Below are positions 1 through 5,916 of a stretch of 8,247 nt of DNA, piece by piece; position 1 is the stretch's first letter; every line of letters starts with the position of its first letter. The notes under the pieces are model-generated. The model was not told the origin of the DNA and did no database searches. It saw only the letters and a list, made by a program, of their open reading frames with translations. The translations under genes were made by a program, and so were the position numbers. Source of the DNA: Actinomycetes bacterium (GTDB lineage Bacteria > Actinomycetota > Acidimicrobiia > Acidimicrobiales > SZUA-35); contig JAAETV010000445.1 of assembly GCA_024227975.1 (NCBI GenBank), positions 1-8,247 of the forward strand. The letters are read 5' to 3'.

Positions 1-30
1 CTTCTTCTCTCTACGCTGGTGACGATCTAC

Positions 31-61
31 TTGACCTCAACCCTGGTTGAGGATGTTCTGT
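31..61 (+). promoter_or_regulatory. MerR-class promoter with 8+8 dyad operator (35-52)
   Basis: A -35 element TTGACC (31-36) is followed by a 19-bp spacer and a weak -10 TTCTGT (56-61). The spacer region carries a perfect inverted repeat, CCTCAACC-CT-GGTTGAGG (35-52). An over-long spacer holding a dyad is the known hallmark of MerR-family promoters; the arms resemble the classic SoxR-type CCTCAA/TTGAGG box. The predicted transcription start falls near 67-69, at the ATG of the first gene. The regulator encoded second in the operon (539-943) is the obvious candidate to bind here. The -10 matches the consensus poorly, as is usual when activation depends on DNA untwisting. Confidence 0.7.
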
Positions 62-68
62 GGGGTGT

Positions 69-542
69 ATGAAACAGATCCTGCCGCCCAAACTCGTCCT
101 CATCCTGCTCATCGTCATGGTGCCCCTCGGCTTGGTTGCTCCGGTGTTGGAGATCCCACCTGGTCCATGGCGACTGGTTGGCCTTGTGCCGGCTCTCATC
201 GGAGCGGTCCTAACGCTCAAGGGTGGGGCGCTGTTCGCACGGGCCGATACCAACATCAAGACCTTCGACGATCCAGACGTCCTCGTGTCCACCGGGTTGT
301 TTCGTCGAACCCGCAATCCCATGTATCTCGGGTTCATCCTCTTGCTCGTAGGTGTAGCTCTGCTCGTCGGGGGTTTGACTGCGTGGGTGGGCCCGGTCGG
401 GTTCTTCGTGGCCGCTGATCGGTGGTACATCCCATTCGAGGAGAAGCGGATGATCGAGACGTTCGGAACGGAATACGACGGGTACCGAAGCAGGGTTCCC
501 CGATGGGTCGGCCGGCAAAGCCTGGTTGGAGCACTCCCTTGA
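69..542 (+). CDS. Membrane methyltransferase, isoprenylcysteine carboxyl methyltransferase (ICMT/PEMT)-like
   Basis: A 157-aa integral membrane protein. Hydrophobic helices lie at about residues 9-27, 33-52 and 85-118. The ICMT/PEMT-like signature is in the C-terminal half: RNPMY at 82-86, and an EEKRMIETFG...YDGYRSRVPRW stretch at about 124-146, with the Glu and Arg/Tyr residues that bind S-adenosylmethionine in this fold. Bacterial members are short like this one, methylate unknown small-molecule or lipid acceptors, and are often annotated only as 'methyltransferase family protein'. A GTG at 60 is in frame behind a GAGGA, but that GTG lies in the predicted -10 and the GAGGA is part of the operator dyad, so I prefer the leaderless ATG at 69. 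The stop overlaps the TTG start of the MerR gene, so the two are co-translated. The family call is firm; the acceptor is unknown. Confidence 0.82.
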   Translation: MKQILPPKLVLILLIVMVPLGLVAPVLEIPPGPWRLVGLVPALIGAVLTLKGGALFARADTNIKTFDDPDVLVSTGLFRRTRNPMYLGFILLLVGVALLVGGLTAWVGPVGFFVAADRWYIPFEEKRMIETFGTEYDGYRSRVPRWVGRQSLVGALP

Positions 543-943
543 CCGGGGACGCGCACCTCGACATAGGTGAGGTCGTCGAGCTTTCCGGTGTGCCCGCGTC
601 GACCCTCCACGTGTGGGAAAAGGCCGGCCTGCTGGCGCCAGTGGGCAGGAAGGGATTGCGCCGTCAGTATGCCGGCGATGTCCTCGAGCGAATCGCGGTG
701 GTCGTCGTGTGTCAACGGGCAGGTTTCACATTGAACGAGATCACCGACCTTGTTGCCCCCGACGCGTTCGCCCAAGGGAAGGCCCAGATCGAGTACAAAC
801 TCGATGAGCTCCGCCACCGGCAGACCGAGCTCGCCGAGGCCATCGAAGGTCTGGAACATGCGCTGGCTTGTTCGGAGCCATCGCCTCTCGATTGCGACGG
901 CTTTCGTTCGAAGCTCAGCGGTGTGTTGCCCGTCAGGCGCTGA
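539..943 (+). CDS. MerR-family transcriptional regulator with C-x7-C motif
   Basis: A 134-aa protein. The N-terminal winged helix-turn-helix runs from about residue 7 to 75 (LDIGEVVELSGVPASTLHVW, then EKAGLLAP and GRKGLRRQY). An amphipathic dimerisation helix follows at about 82-110, then a short tail with C111 and C119 spaced C-x7-C. CueR places its metal-binding cysteines in the same way, but this subfamily is not clearly CueR and the ligand is unknown. C58 is a third cysteine. The start chosen is TTG at 539: GGAG at 528-531 lies 7 nt upstream, and TTGA overlaps the stop of the methyltransferase gene. Earlier in-frame starts (ATG 503 and before) would add residues encoded entirely inside that gene. 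It probably controls its own operon through the dyad at 35-52. Confidence 0.88.
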   Translation: MTGDAHLDIGEVVELSGVPASTLHVWEKAGLLAPVGRKGLRRQYAGDVLERIAVVVVCQRAGFTLNEITDLVAPDAFAQGKAQIEYKLDELRHRQTELAEAIEGLEHALACSEPSPLDCDGFRSKLSGVLPVRR

Positions 944-992
944 GGCCGGCGAGCAACCGATTCGCTGCGGCTATGCCTCAGGGTTGTGGTCG

Positions 993-1024
993 AGTCAACA
1001 CGGCCCAGTCAACACGGCCCAGTC
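993..1024. repeat. 14-bp tandem repeat, 2.3 copies
   Basis: The unit AGTCAACACGGCCC occurs at 993-1006 and again, identical, at 1007-1020, followed by AGTC at 1021-1024. It lies in the 170-bp gap between two convergent genes (stops at 943 and 1114). A weak inverted repeat, CTGAGGC/GCCTCAG (940-946 and 975-981), lies just before it and includes the MerR stop codon. Neither strand shows a T-run, so a terminator is not supported. Confidence 0.8.
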
Positions 1025-1113
1025 GCCAAGTACCGCCAAGGCCATGCGATTCCGGGATCTGCATGTTCCACCTCCGGGGTCTGGGTGCGCAGACGTCGAA
1101 CGGTCGAGGCTGA

Positions 1114-1689
1114 CTAGGGCTTTCGGCCGACGAGCTCTAGGTACCGGGTTTGCAGCACGGCATCATCGTCAATGGATCCTGAGGGCCCTTCACCGAACGT
1201 GCCGGTCGCCACCAGCATTTCCCGTCTGGGCTGAACGTCGTCCCACAGAAACCGCACCAGGTCCGCGTCGAGTGCGGTGCTGGAACCAAGGGCGCGAGCG
1301 AGGTCCCAAGCATGTACCGCTCCGTCCGTCACGCGGAAGGCGATGAACACCGACCGGGGGAAGTCGCCGGCAGGGTGCTCAACCATCCCTTCCAACCCGT
1401 CCGGCCCGGAGAATCCAGCAACCATCTTGTCGGCCAGGTCGACGAAGCTGGCGATCGGGTCCGTGCTGCCCGACATCAGGTCGTCGTCAAACCCGGCGGT
1501 CACCTCCTCGCGGGACATGCCGGCCAAGATCTGGACTGACATGCGAGTACCGAGCAACACATGGTTCACCAGTGATTGGACGTCCCATTCCGAGCACGGC
1601 GTCGGCAGTGTCCAGTGCTCGAGCTCGACCTCTCGTAGCCGCGACTCGAACTCAGAGTTGGCTGCCTTCAGTGCGTCAAGAGCTTCCAT
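1114..1689 (-). CDS. TIGR03086-family, DinB/mycothiol-dependent maleylpyruvate isomerase-like metal-binding protein
   Basis: A 191-aa protein of the actinobacterial TIGR03086 type. The N-terminal four-helix DinB-like bundle shows TLPTPCSEWDVQSLVNHV at 27-44 with metal-ligand H43, and TDGAVHAWDLARALG at 121-135 with D122 and H126. The acidic residue four before the histidine matches the H-(E/D)-H metal triad of mycothiol-dependent enzymes. The C-terminal QTRYLELVGRKP resembles the usual family ending, so the protein looks full length. Known relatives use mycothiol or an unknown thiol; many are uncharacterised, so no reaction is assigned. The ATG at 1689 gives the normal family N-terminus. It has no Shine-Dalgarno at normal spacing, because the promoter puts the transcript start on it. 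It is a single-gene unit, with its 3' end facing the MerR operon. Confidence 0.88.
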   Translation of the reverse strand: MEALDALKAANSEFESRLREVELEHWTLPTPCSEWDVQSLVNHVLLGTRMSVQILAGMSREEVTAGFDDDLMSGSTDPIASFVDLADKMVAGFSGPDGLEGMVEHPAGDFPRSVFIAFRVTDGAVHAWDLARALGSSTALDADLVRFLWDDVQPRREMLVATGTFGEGPSGSIDDDAVLQTRYLELVGRKP

Positions 1690-1721
1690 AACGGAAGTAT
1701 GAGGACTTCCATAACGGAAGT
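1682..1721. promoter_or_regulatory. Two 17-bp palindromic operator-like sites over promoter and start codon
   Basis: Copy A (1705-1721) is ACTTCC-ATAAC-GGAAGT, with 6-bp perfect arms. Copy B (1682-1698) is the same except that its first base is G, so 16 of 17 positions match. The centres are 23 bp apart, about two helical turns. Copy A covers the end of the -35 and the spacer; copy B covers the -10 end and the start codon (1687-1689). The spacing and position fit two dimers of a repressor. No regulator gene adjoins this gene, so the protein that binds is unknown. Confidence 0.65.
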
Positions 1722-1724
1722 CAA
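1696..1724 (-). promoter_or_regulatory. Promoter for the TIGR03086 gene, leaderless
   Basis: On the minus strand, TTGACT (1724-1719, 5/6 to consensus) and CATACT (1701-1696, 4/6) are separated by exactly 17 bp. A start site 7 nt beyond the -10 is 1689, the A of the ATG, so the message would be leaderless, which is common in actinobacteria. Both promoter elements overlap the twin palindromes, which suggests repression. Confidence 0.6.
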
Positions 1725-1760
1725 GCGGAGTCCCGGATCAAGAGGTAGGGAGACCACCAG

Positions 1761-1813
1761 CTAGATCAGCGTAGCAACGTCCACAGCTGCTCCCCGCCTG
1801 TCGGTTGATCTAG
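1761..1813. repeat. Inverted repeat at the 3' end of the membrane-protein gene
   Basis: CTAGATCA (1761-1768) is the exact reverse complement of TGATCTAG (1806-1813); a G-T wobble and a C-G pair extend the stem inward. The 37-nt loop (33 nt if extended) is long. The right arm includes the TAG stop of the 144-aa gene. It may be a weak terminator or a protein site; there is no T-tract, and the arms are AT-rich for this genome. Confidence 0.4.
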
Positions 1814-2244
1814 GTCGAGCGTAGGTCTACGGCCGCAGCGACCAAGGTGACGATCGCGACGAGGCCCCACAGGGTCAAGAACAAATAGCCGAGGCGGACA
1901 TTCTGGGGGTTGCCGATCCGAAACCCTCGGCGTTGCATCTCGAGGCGGGTCGAGATGCTTCGCCCGGCGAAGTAGGCGTACATGCCCCCGCTAGCAAGTC
2001 CGAAGTAGGCCCACGCCCCGTTGCCGGCGACCAGCAGGACCCCGGCGACCACCATGGCCCACAAGGTCATTGCGTCGAATCGTGCCTCGCCTCGGATGTC
2101 GGCGTGGTAGACGGGCTCAACCTGACCCTCGGCCTCGGTCAGACCCCAGCGTGTGGCCCGTGTTGGAGCGAGCCAAGCAAGGGTCTGGCCACCCCAGGCC
2201 AGGACTGAGAAGACGATCATGACGATGCCCCACCCAACGCCCAT
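1810..2244 (-). CDS. Small four-helix membrane protein of unknown function
   Basis: A 144-aa hydrophobic protein that I do not recognise by name. Predicted helices are at about residues 4-25, 56-74, 76-94 and 118-139. The loops carry a charged stretch (VYHADIRGEARFD at 45-57) and a basic RSISTRLEMQRRGFRIG at 95-111. There are no catalytic motifs or cysteines. The ATG at 2244 has GGAGGG at 2258-2253, 8 nt upstream, and begins 2 nt after the stop of the SRPBCC gene, so the two are co-transcribed and probably coupled. Starts further upstream (to 2436) would lie wholly inside the SRPBCC gene and give an implausible Arg/Pro-rich N-terminus. It may act with the SRPBCC protein at the membrane; that is inference from the operon only. 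Confidence 0.75.
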   Translation of the reverse strand: MGVGWGIVMIVFSVLAWGGQTLAWLAPTRATRWGLTEAEGQVEPVYHADIRGEARFDAMTLWAMVVAGVLLVAGNGAWAYFGLASGGMYAYFAGRSISTRLEMQRRGFRIGNPQNVRLGYLFLTLWGLVAIVTLVAAAVDLRST

Positions 2245-2246
2245 CG

Positions 2247-2945
2247 TCAGTTCCCTCCCAGCGCCGCGTGATTGGCTCGGTCGCGGATGTTTCGTAGCAT
2301 CTTCTGTTCCATGATGAACGTCCCAGGCTCGGCCAGGGCCGACAGGAAAAACGAGGCCGGACTCATATCGAGCTTGGGACGCCAGCGACTCACCAATCGA
2401 GTACCGCCGGTCTCGGTCGGATACAGGGCGAGGCACCAGCTCGTTGACTCATCCTCGAGGAGGCTGACGATGTGGCGATTCGGTTCGATCGCGGCCACCA
2501 CGAAACCCATGGTCGGCATCATGAGGATCTTGTCGCCGACGTTGAGGTCCTGGTATTGCTCGATGATCTGGTCGGCGCTGGGTTTGAAGTCGTTGTCGAT
2601 CCAGTCGTAGCTGTACCACCCGGCCTTGTCGAAGCCGATCTGAACGAGCCAGGGCCACACAGCCTCGGCCGGTGCGTCGATGGTGATTGCCCGCGTTGCC
2701 GACCTGGTGTCGGGAACGAGCTCGTCGCCCGGCATCGGTCTGTCGACCTCGTCGTCGGTCGTGCCCCATCGAAGATGCCAAGGCCTGGCCACGAAGATGT
2801 ACGTGATGGCGATCCCGGTGAGCCCGCCTAGACCGGCCACGAGGCCCAAGAACCACCCCAACCAGAATACGAGCCCGCCCACGGTGGCCACCACCAGGAG
2901 CGCCACAGCCGAGACGATCAGCATGATCATCACCTGGGTCCGCAC
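2247..2945 (-). CDS. SRPBCC-domain protein with N-terminal membrane anchor
   Basis: A 232-aa protein. Residues 5-28 and 31-52 form two hydrophobic helices, followed by a short basic/aromatic link (ARPWHLRWG, 53-61). From about 83 to 225 there is a START/Bet v1-type SRPBCC domain: TRAITIDAPAEAVWPWLVQI (84-103) is the typical first strand plus Trp-rich helix, GWYSYDWIDN (109-118) follows, and a long C-terminal helix closes the fold at about 199-225. SRPBCC domains bind hydrophobic ligands; here it would sit at the cytoplasmic membrane. The start is GTG at 2945, behind GGAGGG (2954-2949) at short spacing (5 nt from its GGAG). An ATG at 2947 is out of frame. It heads a two-gene operon with the 144-aa membrane protein. 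Its 5' end touches the histidine-kinase remnant on the other strand. Confidence 0.82.
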   Translation of the reverse strand: MRTQVMIMLIVSAVALLVVATVGGLVFWLGWFLGLVAGLGGLTGIAITYIFVARPWHLRWGTTDDEVDRPMPGDELVPDTRSATRAITIDAPAEAVWPWLVQIGFDKAGWYSYDWIDNDFKPSADQIIEQYQDLNVGDKILMMPTMGFVVAAIEPNRHIVSLLEDESTSWCLALYPTETGGTRLVSRWRPKLDMSPASFFLSALAEPGTFIMEQKMLRNIRDRANHAALGGN

Positions 2946-3280
2946 ATGCCCTCCAGCGGTCTTGCACTATCGGCCTTGGTGTCGCAATCCTCGATACCGG
3001 CTGAGCTCCGTTGCAACCTCGGAGTTGAGCCTCGAGACAGTATTCAGGAAACCGCCTACTTCGTCAGTGAAGCCTAGACCAATGCGATGAAATACAGTCA
3101 GGCCAGCGCGGTCGTCGTCGATGTGACGATCAGCTCAAATGAGCTCGCTGTGTCCATCTCCGACGATGGCCAGGATGGCGCCACCCACTCGGTACCGGAC
3201 TCACAAGCATGTCCGCCCGGGTCTGAGGCCTTGACGGCTCATTCGACCTTGAATCGCCAGCAGGTGGTCGGCCACGGTAG
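2944..3280 (+). pseudogene. Decayed C-terminal fragment of a NarL-type sensor histidine kinase
   Basis: Pieces of a HisKA_3/HATPase_c kinase occur in the right order but in different frames. They are PPAVLHYR (2950-2973; normally HPAVL), GLGVAI (2972-2989), then one frame from 2988 to 3190 with SSIPAELRC, ETAYFVSEA, a stop TAG (3075-3077) where families have Leu, TNAMKYSQAS (the N-box) and SISDDGQDGATHS (the G1-box region). After a one-base frameshift near 3191 come GLTSMSARV, a TGA (3224-3226) where Arg is expected, and GLDGSFDLESPAGG (3227-3268). Everything upstream (sensor, membrane helices, H-box) is missing, and no response-regulator gene follows. The downstream part from ATG 3087 stays open to 3383 and could be miscalled as a 98-aa gene. 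The TGA fits a C-to-T change of CGA. The right end is approximate. Confidence 0.78.
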
Positions 3281-3406
3281 GGACAGGCCGGCCTTGTACA
3301 CGTTGAGTGGCCCGTTCAGGCGAATGGAGTGGGTGTGCTGCTATCTCGCTACGGTCAGCGGAACAGTCGGACCCCGACCATGATGCTGACCACCCTCCAA
3401 ACAGGA

Positions 3407-3859
3407 ATGAAGACGGATATGGATGCTGCCTCGCCAAAGCCGATGAGCCCCGAGACCCTGGCGCTGCTGCGTCGCCCCAACTTTGCTCACCTGGCCACCA
3501 TCCGGCCCGACGGCTCACCCAAGCTCGATCCCATCTGGATCGAGGTCCTGGACGAATCAACAGTGGCCATGGCAACCGGCCGCGCATCGCTGAAGACCCA
3601 GAACATCCTCAACGACCCCAGAGTGGCGATCTCGGTGATCGACATGGACAACCCCTATGAGGAAGCCCAGCTTCGCGGTGTCGCCCGGGTCGAGCCCGAT
3701 CCGGACATGGCAACCATGGACCAGATCAGCCACAAGTACATAGCCCAGCCGTTCCCCATGCGCGACAACATCGAGAACCGAGTCGTGCTACGAGTCACCG
3801 TGACCCACAGCCGATACGCCAGCCTGCCCTTCAAACACACGCCGCCAACGACCGGCTAG
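3407..3859 (+). CDS. F420-dependent PPOX-class oxidoreductase (pyridoxamine 5'-phosphate oxidase fold)
   Basis: A 150-aa split-barrel protein of the TIGR03618-like actinobacterial type. The core features are ALLRRPNFAHLATIRPDG (19-36), P42-I-W-I, then GRASLKTQNILNDPRVAISV (58-77), with the basic residues that contact the cofactor phosphates, and DMDNPYEEAQLRGVARVE (79-96), typical of F420/FMN split-barrel enzymes. Relatives use F420H2 to reduce quinone-like or other small molecules; the substrate is not readable here. The start is uncertain: ATG 3407, ATG 3419 and ATG 3380/3383 are all in frame and none has a well-spaced Shine-Dalgarno (AGGA 3403-3406 abuts 3407). Residues before about 12 are not conserved. 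It stands alone, downstream of the kinase remnant and convergent with the solute-binding gene. Confidence 0.85.
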   Translation: MKTDMDAASPKPMSPETLALLRRPNFAHLATIRPDGSPKLDPIWIEVLDESTVAMATGRASLKTQNILNDPRVAISVIDMDNPYEEAQLRGVARVEPDPDMATMDQISHKYIAQPFPMRDNIENRVVLRVTVTHSRYASLPFKHTPPTTG

Positions 3860-3897
3860 CACTACCCACCCAGCCCGCGAACGTGGCCAGGACCTTC

Positions 3898-3939
3898 CAC
3901 CGATCGGTCGCTATCAGCACTCAGAATCTCAGATCGGTG
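3898..3939. repeat. Inverted repeat between convergent genes
   Basis: CACCGATC (3898-3905) pairs exactly with GATCGGTG (3932-3939) across a 26-nt loop. It lies in the 139-bp gap between the stops at 3859 and 3999. It could be a bidirectional termination structure, but the loop is long and no T-run follows on either strand. The rest of this gap shows nothing I can name. Confidence 0.3.
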
Positions 3940-3998
3940 AGCGCAAACACCAGCGCGGCCCGTTCGGCTAGCTGACGATGGCGGTGGCGGTAGCAATG

Positions 3999-5576
3999 TC
4001 AGCAGCCGTCATCTCCCCACGCACAGTTGGGTGACGACCCGTTCAGGTCGACGGCTGCGCCCTGCTGGATCCATGAGCTGTCATCGGCATCGTAAATGCT
4101 GATTTCGGACCCTTCGATGTAGTAGGCGTCCTCGTTGCCGTTGACGCTGAACACGATCCCGTCGAGGAACGCCGGGTGGACGCCTTCGATCGACCGCAGA
4201 GCCAGCAACAGATTTGAACGGGTCAGGCCCCCATCGAGCTCAGCCGCGATCCGGAGGGCCTCCACATGAGGCCAAGCGTGCTGACCGAACCCGGCCCCGT
4301 AGAGGCCAACCGACGTGTCGAGTCCAGCGGCCTCCAGAGTGTCATTCATGAACTTGATATAGGTGTCGTCGGCATACTGGGGGTCGGTCGTCGCCTTGAC
4401 CCCCCCGCCGATGATGTACCAACCATCGGCTGCTTCACCGGCCGGGATCAAATAGGCGTTGGGGTCCTTGCACACCGACGGAGCAAACAGGACCGTCGAT
4501 CCATCGGTCATGCCGCTGTTGCCGGCCTCCTGGACCGCCAGCAGACACGGATTTCCGGCCGTCATCGAGATGAAGACATCCGGATTGGAAGCTGCGATGG
4601 TGGTCATCTCGTTGGTCACGGTGGCCGCCGCCGGATCGTGAGGCACCGCTTGGAATTCAGACACGACGTCGGGGTTCGCATCGGCCCACTTCTGGAAGCC
4701 ATCCTTGTAGGCCAAGCCGAAGTCGTTGTCCATAACCAGGCCACTCACCTTGACCGGGAGTTGATCAGTGAGATTGGTCTTGATCCAGTTGCCCCACAGC
4801 ACCGCTTCGGTGGCGTAGGACATCCCCGCCGCCGCCGTGGTCCAGGGATGATTCTCGGGGTCGCCCCAAGCCGGATGCCCGGTCTGGACGAACGGGTGAG
4901 GGACGCACTGCGCGTTTAGGTTGTCGTACACTGCCAACGTATTGGGCGAACCCAGGGTGTTGATGATGAACGGCTTGTCCGACTGAAGCATCTCGTCCAC
5001 CAGCTCGATCGTGGCGGTAGCGACATATCCGTCGTCCTTGACGATCAGCTCGATGTCCATCCCGTCGATGCCACCGTTGGAGTTCACGTATTCGAAGTAG
5101 ACCTCCATCCCGGCGGCGATGTTGCCGTAGGCAGCCAGGTTCCCCGATAGGGCCGTCGTATGCCCGATCTTGATCGTGCCGTCGACGAGGCCCTCGGTCT
5201 CGGTCCAATTCGACGGGCACTGGTTCAGGTCGACCTCGAAGCCGGCCGGCCCCCGCAGTATGTTGTCGTCACCGACACCGTACCCCTCGTCCTTGATCCT
5301 CTGGACAACGGCGGCCCGGGCCTCAGCCCACTGGGCCTCCAGGTCCTCGATCGTGGCCACCCCTTGATCCTCGTCCGCTTCAGGGGATGTCGTGGTCGAC
5401 TCCGAGAGTGCGTCACGGGCCGCATCGTCGTCGACACTGCCCCCGGCGTCGGCCTCCGCTTCGGTCTCAGTGTCGGCGTCGGTGTCGGCCGACGAATCGT
5501 CGTCGCTTCCCCCGCACGCCGCGACGACAAACGCAAACGCAAACAGAACAGCAAGAACTCTTGCGATCCGAATCAT
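3999..5576 (-). CDS. ABC transporter solute-binding lipoprotein, branched-chain amino acid type (Peripla_BP_6-like)
   Basis: A 525-aa lipoprotein. Residues 1-20 are a signal peptide ending in lipobox VAAC, with lipidated C21. A very acidic, low-complexity linker follows (about 22-70, rich in Asp, Glu, Thr and Ala), then a helical stretch (EDLEAQWAEARAAVVQRIKDE, in two parts, about 77-97). The two-lobed periplasmic-binding fold begins at about 132 (DGTIKIGHTTALSGNLAAYG, the usual first strand and ligand loop) and runs to about 505. The C-terminus is NCAWGDDGC, and there are several cysteines (120 and others) that could form disulfides outside the cell. ATG 5576 has GGAAGG 8 nt upstream. No permease or ATPase gene is in the window, so the partner transporter is elsewhere or absent. 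Family members bind amino acids, amides or aromatic acids; the ligand is unknown. The acidic linker may span the cell wall (inference). Confidence 0.9.
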   Translation of the reverse strand: MIRIARVLAVLFAFAFVVAACGGSDDDSSADTDADTETEAEADAGGSVDDDAARDALSESTTTSPEADEDQGVATIEDLEAQWAEARAAVVQRIKDEGYGVGDDNILRGPAGFEVDLNQCPSNWTETEGLVDGTIKIGHTTALSGNLAAYGNIAAGMEVYFEYVNSNGGIDGMDIELIVKDDGYVATATIELVDEMLQSDKPFIINTLGSPNTLAVYDNLNAQCVPHPFVQTGHPAWGDPENHPWTTAAAGMSYATEAVLWGNWIKTNLTDQLPVKVSGLVMDNDFGLAYKDGFQKWADANPDVVSEFQAVPHDPAAATVTNEMTTIAASNPDVFISMTAGNPCLLAVQEAGNSGMTDGSTVLFAPSVCKDPNAYLIPAGEAADGWYIIGGGVKATTDPQYADDTYIKFMNDTLEAAGLDTSVGLYGAGFGQHAWPHVEALRIAAELDGGLTRSNLLLALRSIEGVHPAFLDGIVFSVNGNEDAYYIEGSEISIYDADDSSWIQQGAAVDLNGSSPNCAWGDDGC

Positions 5577-5722
5577 CTCGGTTTCCTTCCCCCTGAGGAA
5601 CTTGGCCGCAGACGATCATGAGAGCCGTTCCTCTATTGCTATTGACACAATGGTTGCAGTTCACAGGCTGACTGACAAGACCCAAAACATGAGTCGGGTT
5701 TCGCGGGCAGGTCGGGGGGGGA

Positions 5723-5761
5723 TGGTTGGCCTCAGCGACCAATGCTGACCAGCGCCAACCA
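5723..5761. repeat. Nested stem-loop
   Basis: The outer arms TGGTTGGC (5723-5730) and GCCAACCA (5754-5761) are perfect complements. Inside, CAGC (5733-5736) pairs with GCTG (5744-5747). It lies about 150-185 bp upstream of the lipoprotein gene. No T-run follows, so it may be a protein site or a structured leader rather than a terminator. Confidence 0.4.
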
Positions 5762-5916
5762 ATCAACCCGGGATGAGAACTGCGCTTCATCGAGGCTATG
5801 CCGCCGACGCTCGGGGAGGCTGATGGTCAAACCACTGCCGATTCACCCCGCCTTCAAATGGCGAGCTTGGGCCCTATTGGTTGCTTTCGAGCACTGGATC
5901 CGTTGCTCTGGATGCT

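Noticed and set aside
11..859. A 282-codon minus-strand open frame across the methyltransferase and MerR genes.
   Set aside because: Arg/Pro/Ser-rich sequence without domains, antisense to two genes with clear family motifs and an operator.
940..981. CTGAGGC/GCCTCAG inverted repeat as a terminator for the MerR operon.
   Set aside because: Seven-base arms with a 28-nt loop and no T-run; not distinguishable from chance.
1810..2436. A longer, 208-aa start for the membrane-protein gene.
   Set aside because: The extra 64 residues are encoded inside the SRPBCC gene in another frame, and the ATG at 2244 has a strong, well-spaced GGAGGG.
3300..3375. A possible response-regulator remnant after the kinase fragment (fragments such as GVGVLL and GTVGP).
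   Set aside because: Only a few residues fit and in different frames; too weak to claim.
3087..3383. A 98-aa open frame as a new small gene.
   Set aside because: Its first 35 residues are the N-box/G-box part of the histidine-kinase remnant, its ATG lies inside the N-box, and the rest is out-of-frame sequence.
5643..5648. A perfect TTGACA on the plus strand.
   Set aside because: No -10 element at 16-19 bp downstream and no plus-strand gene follows.
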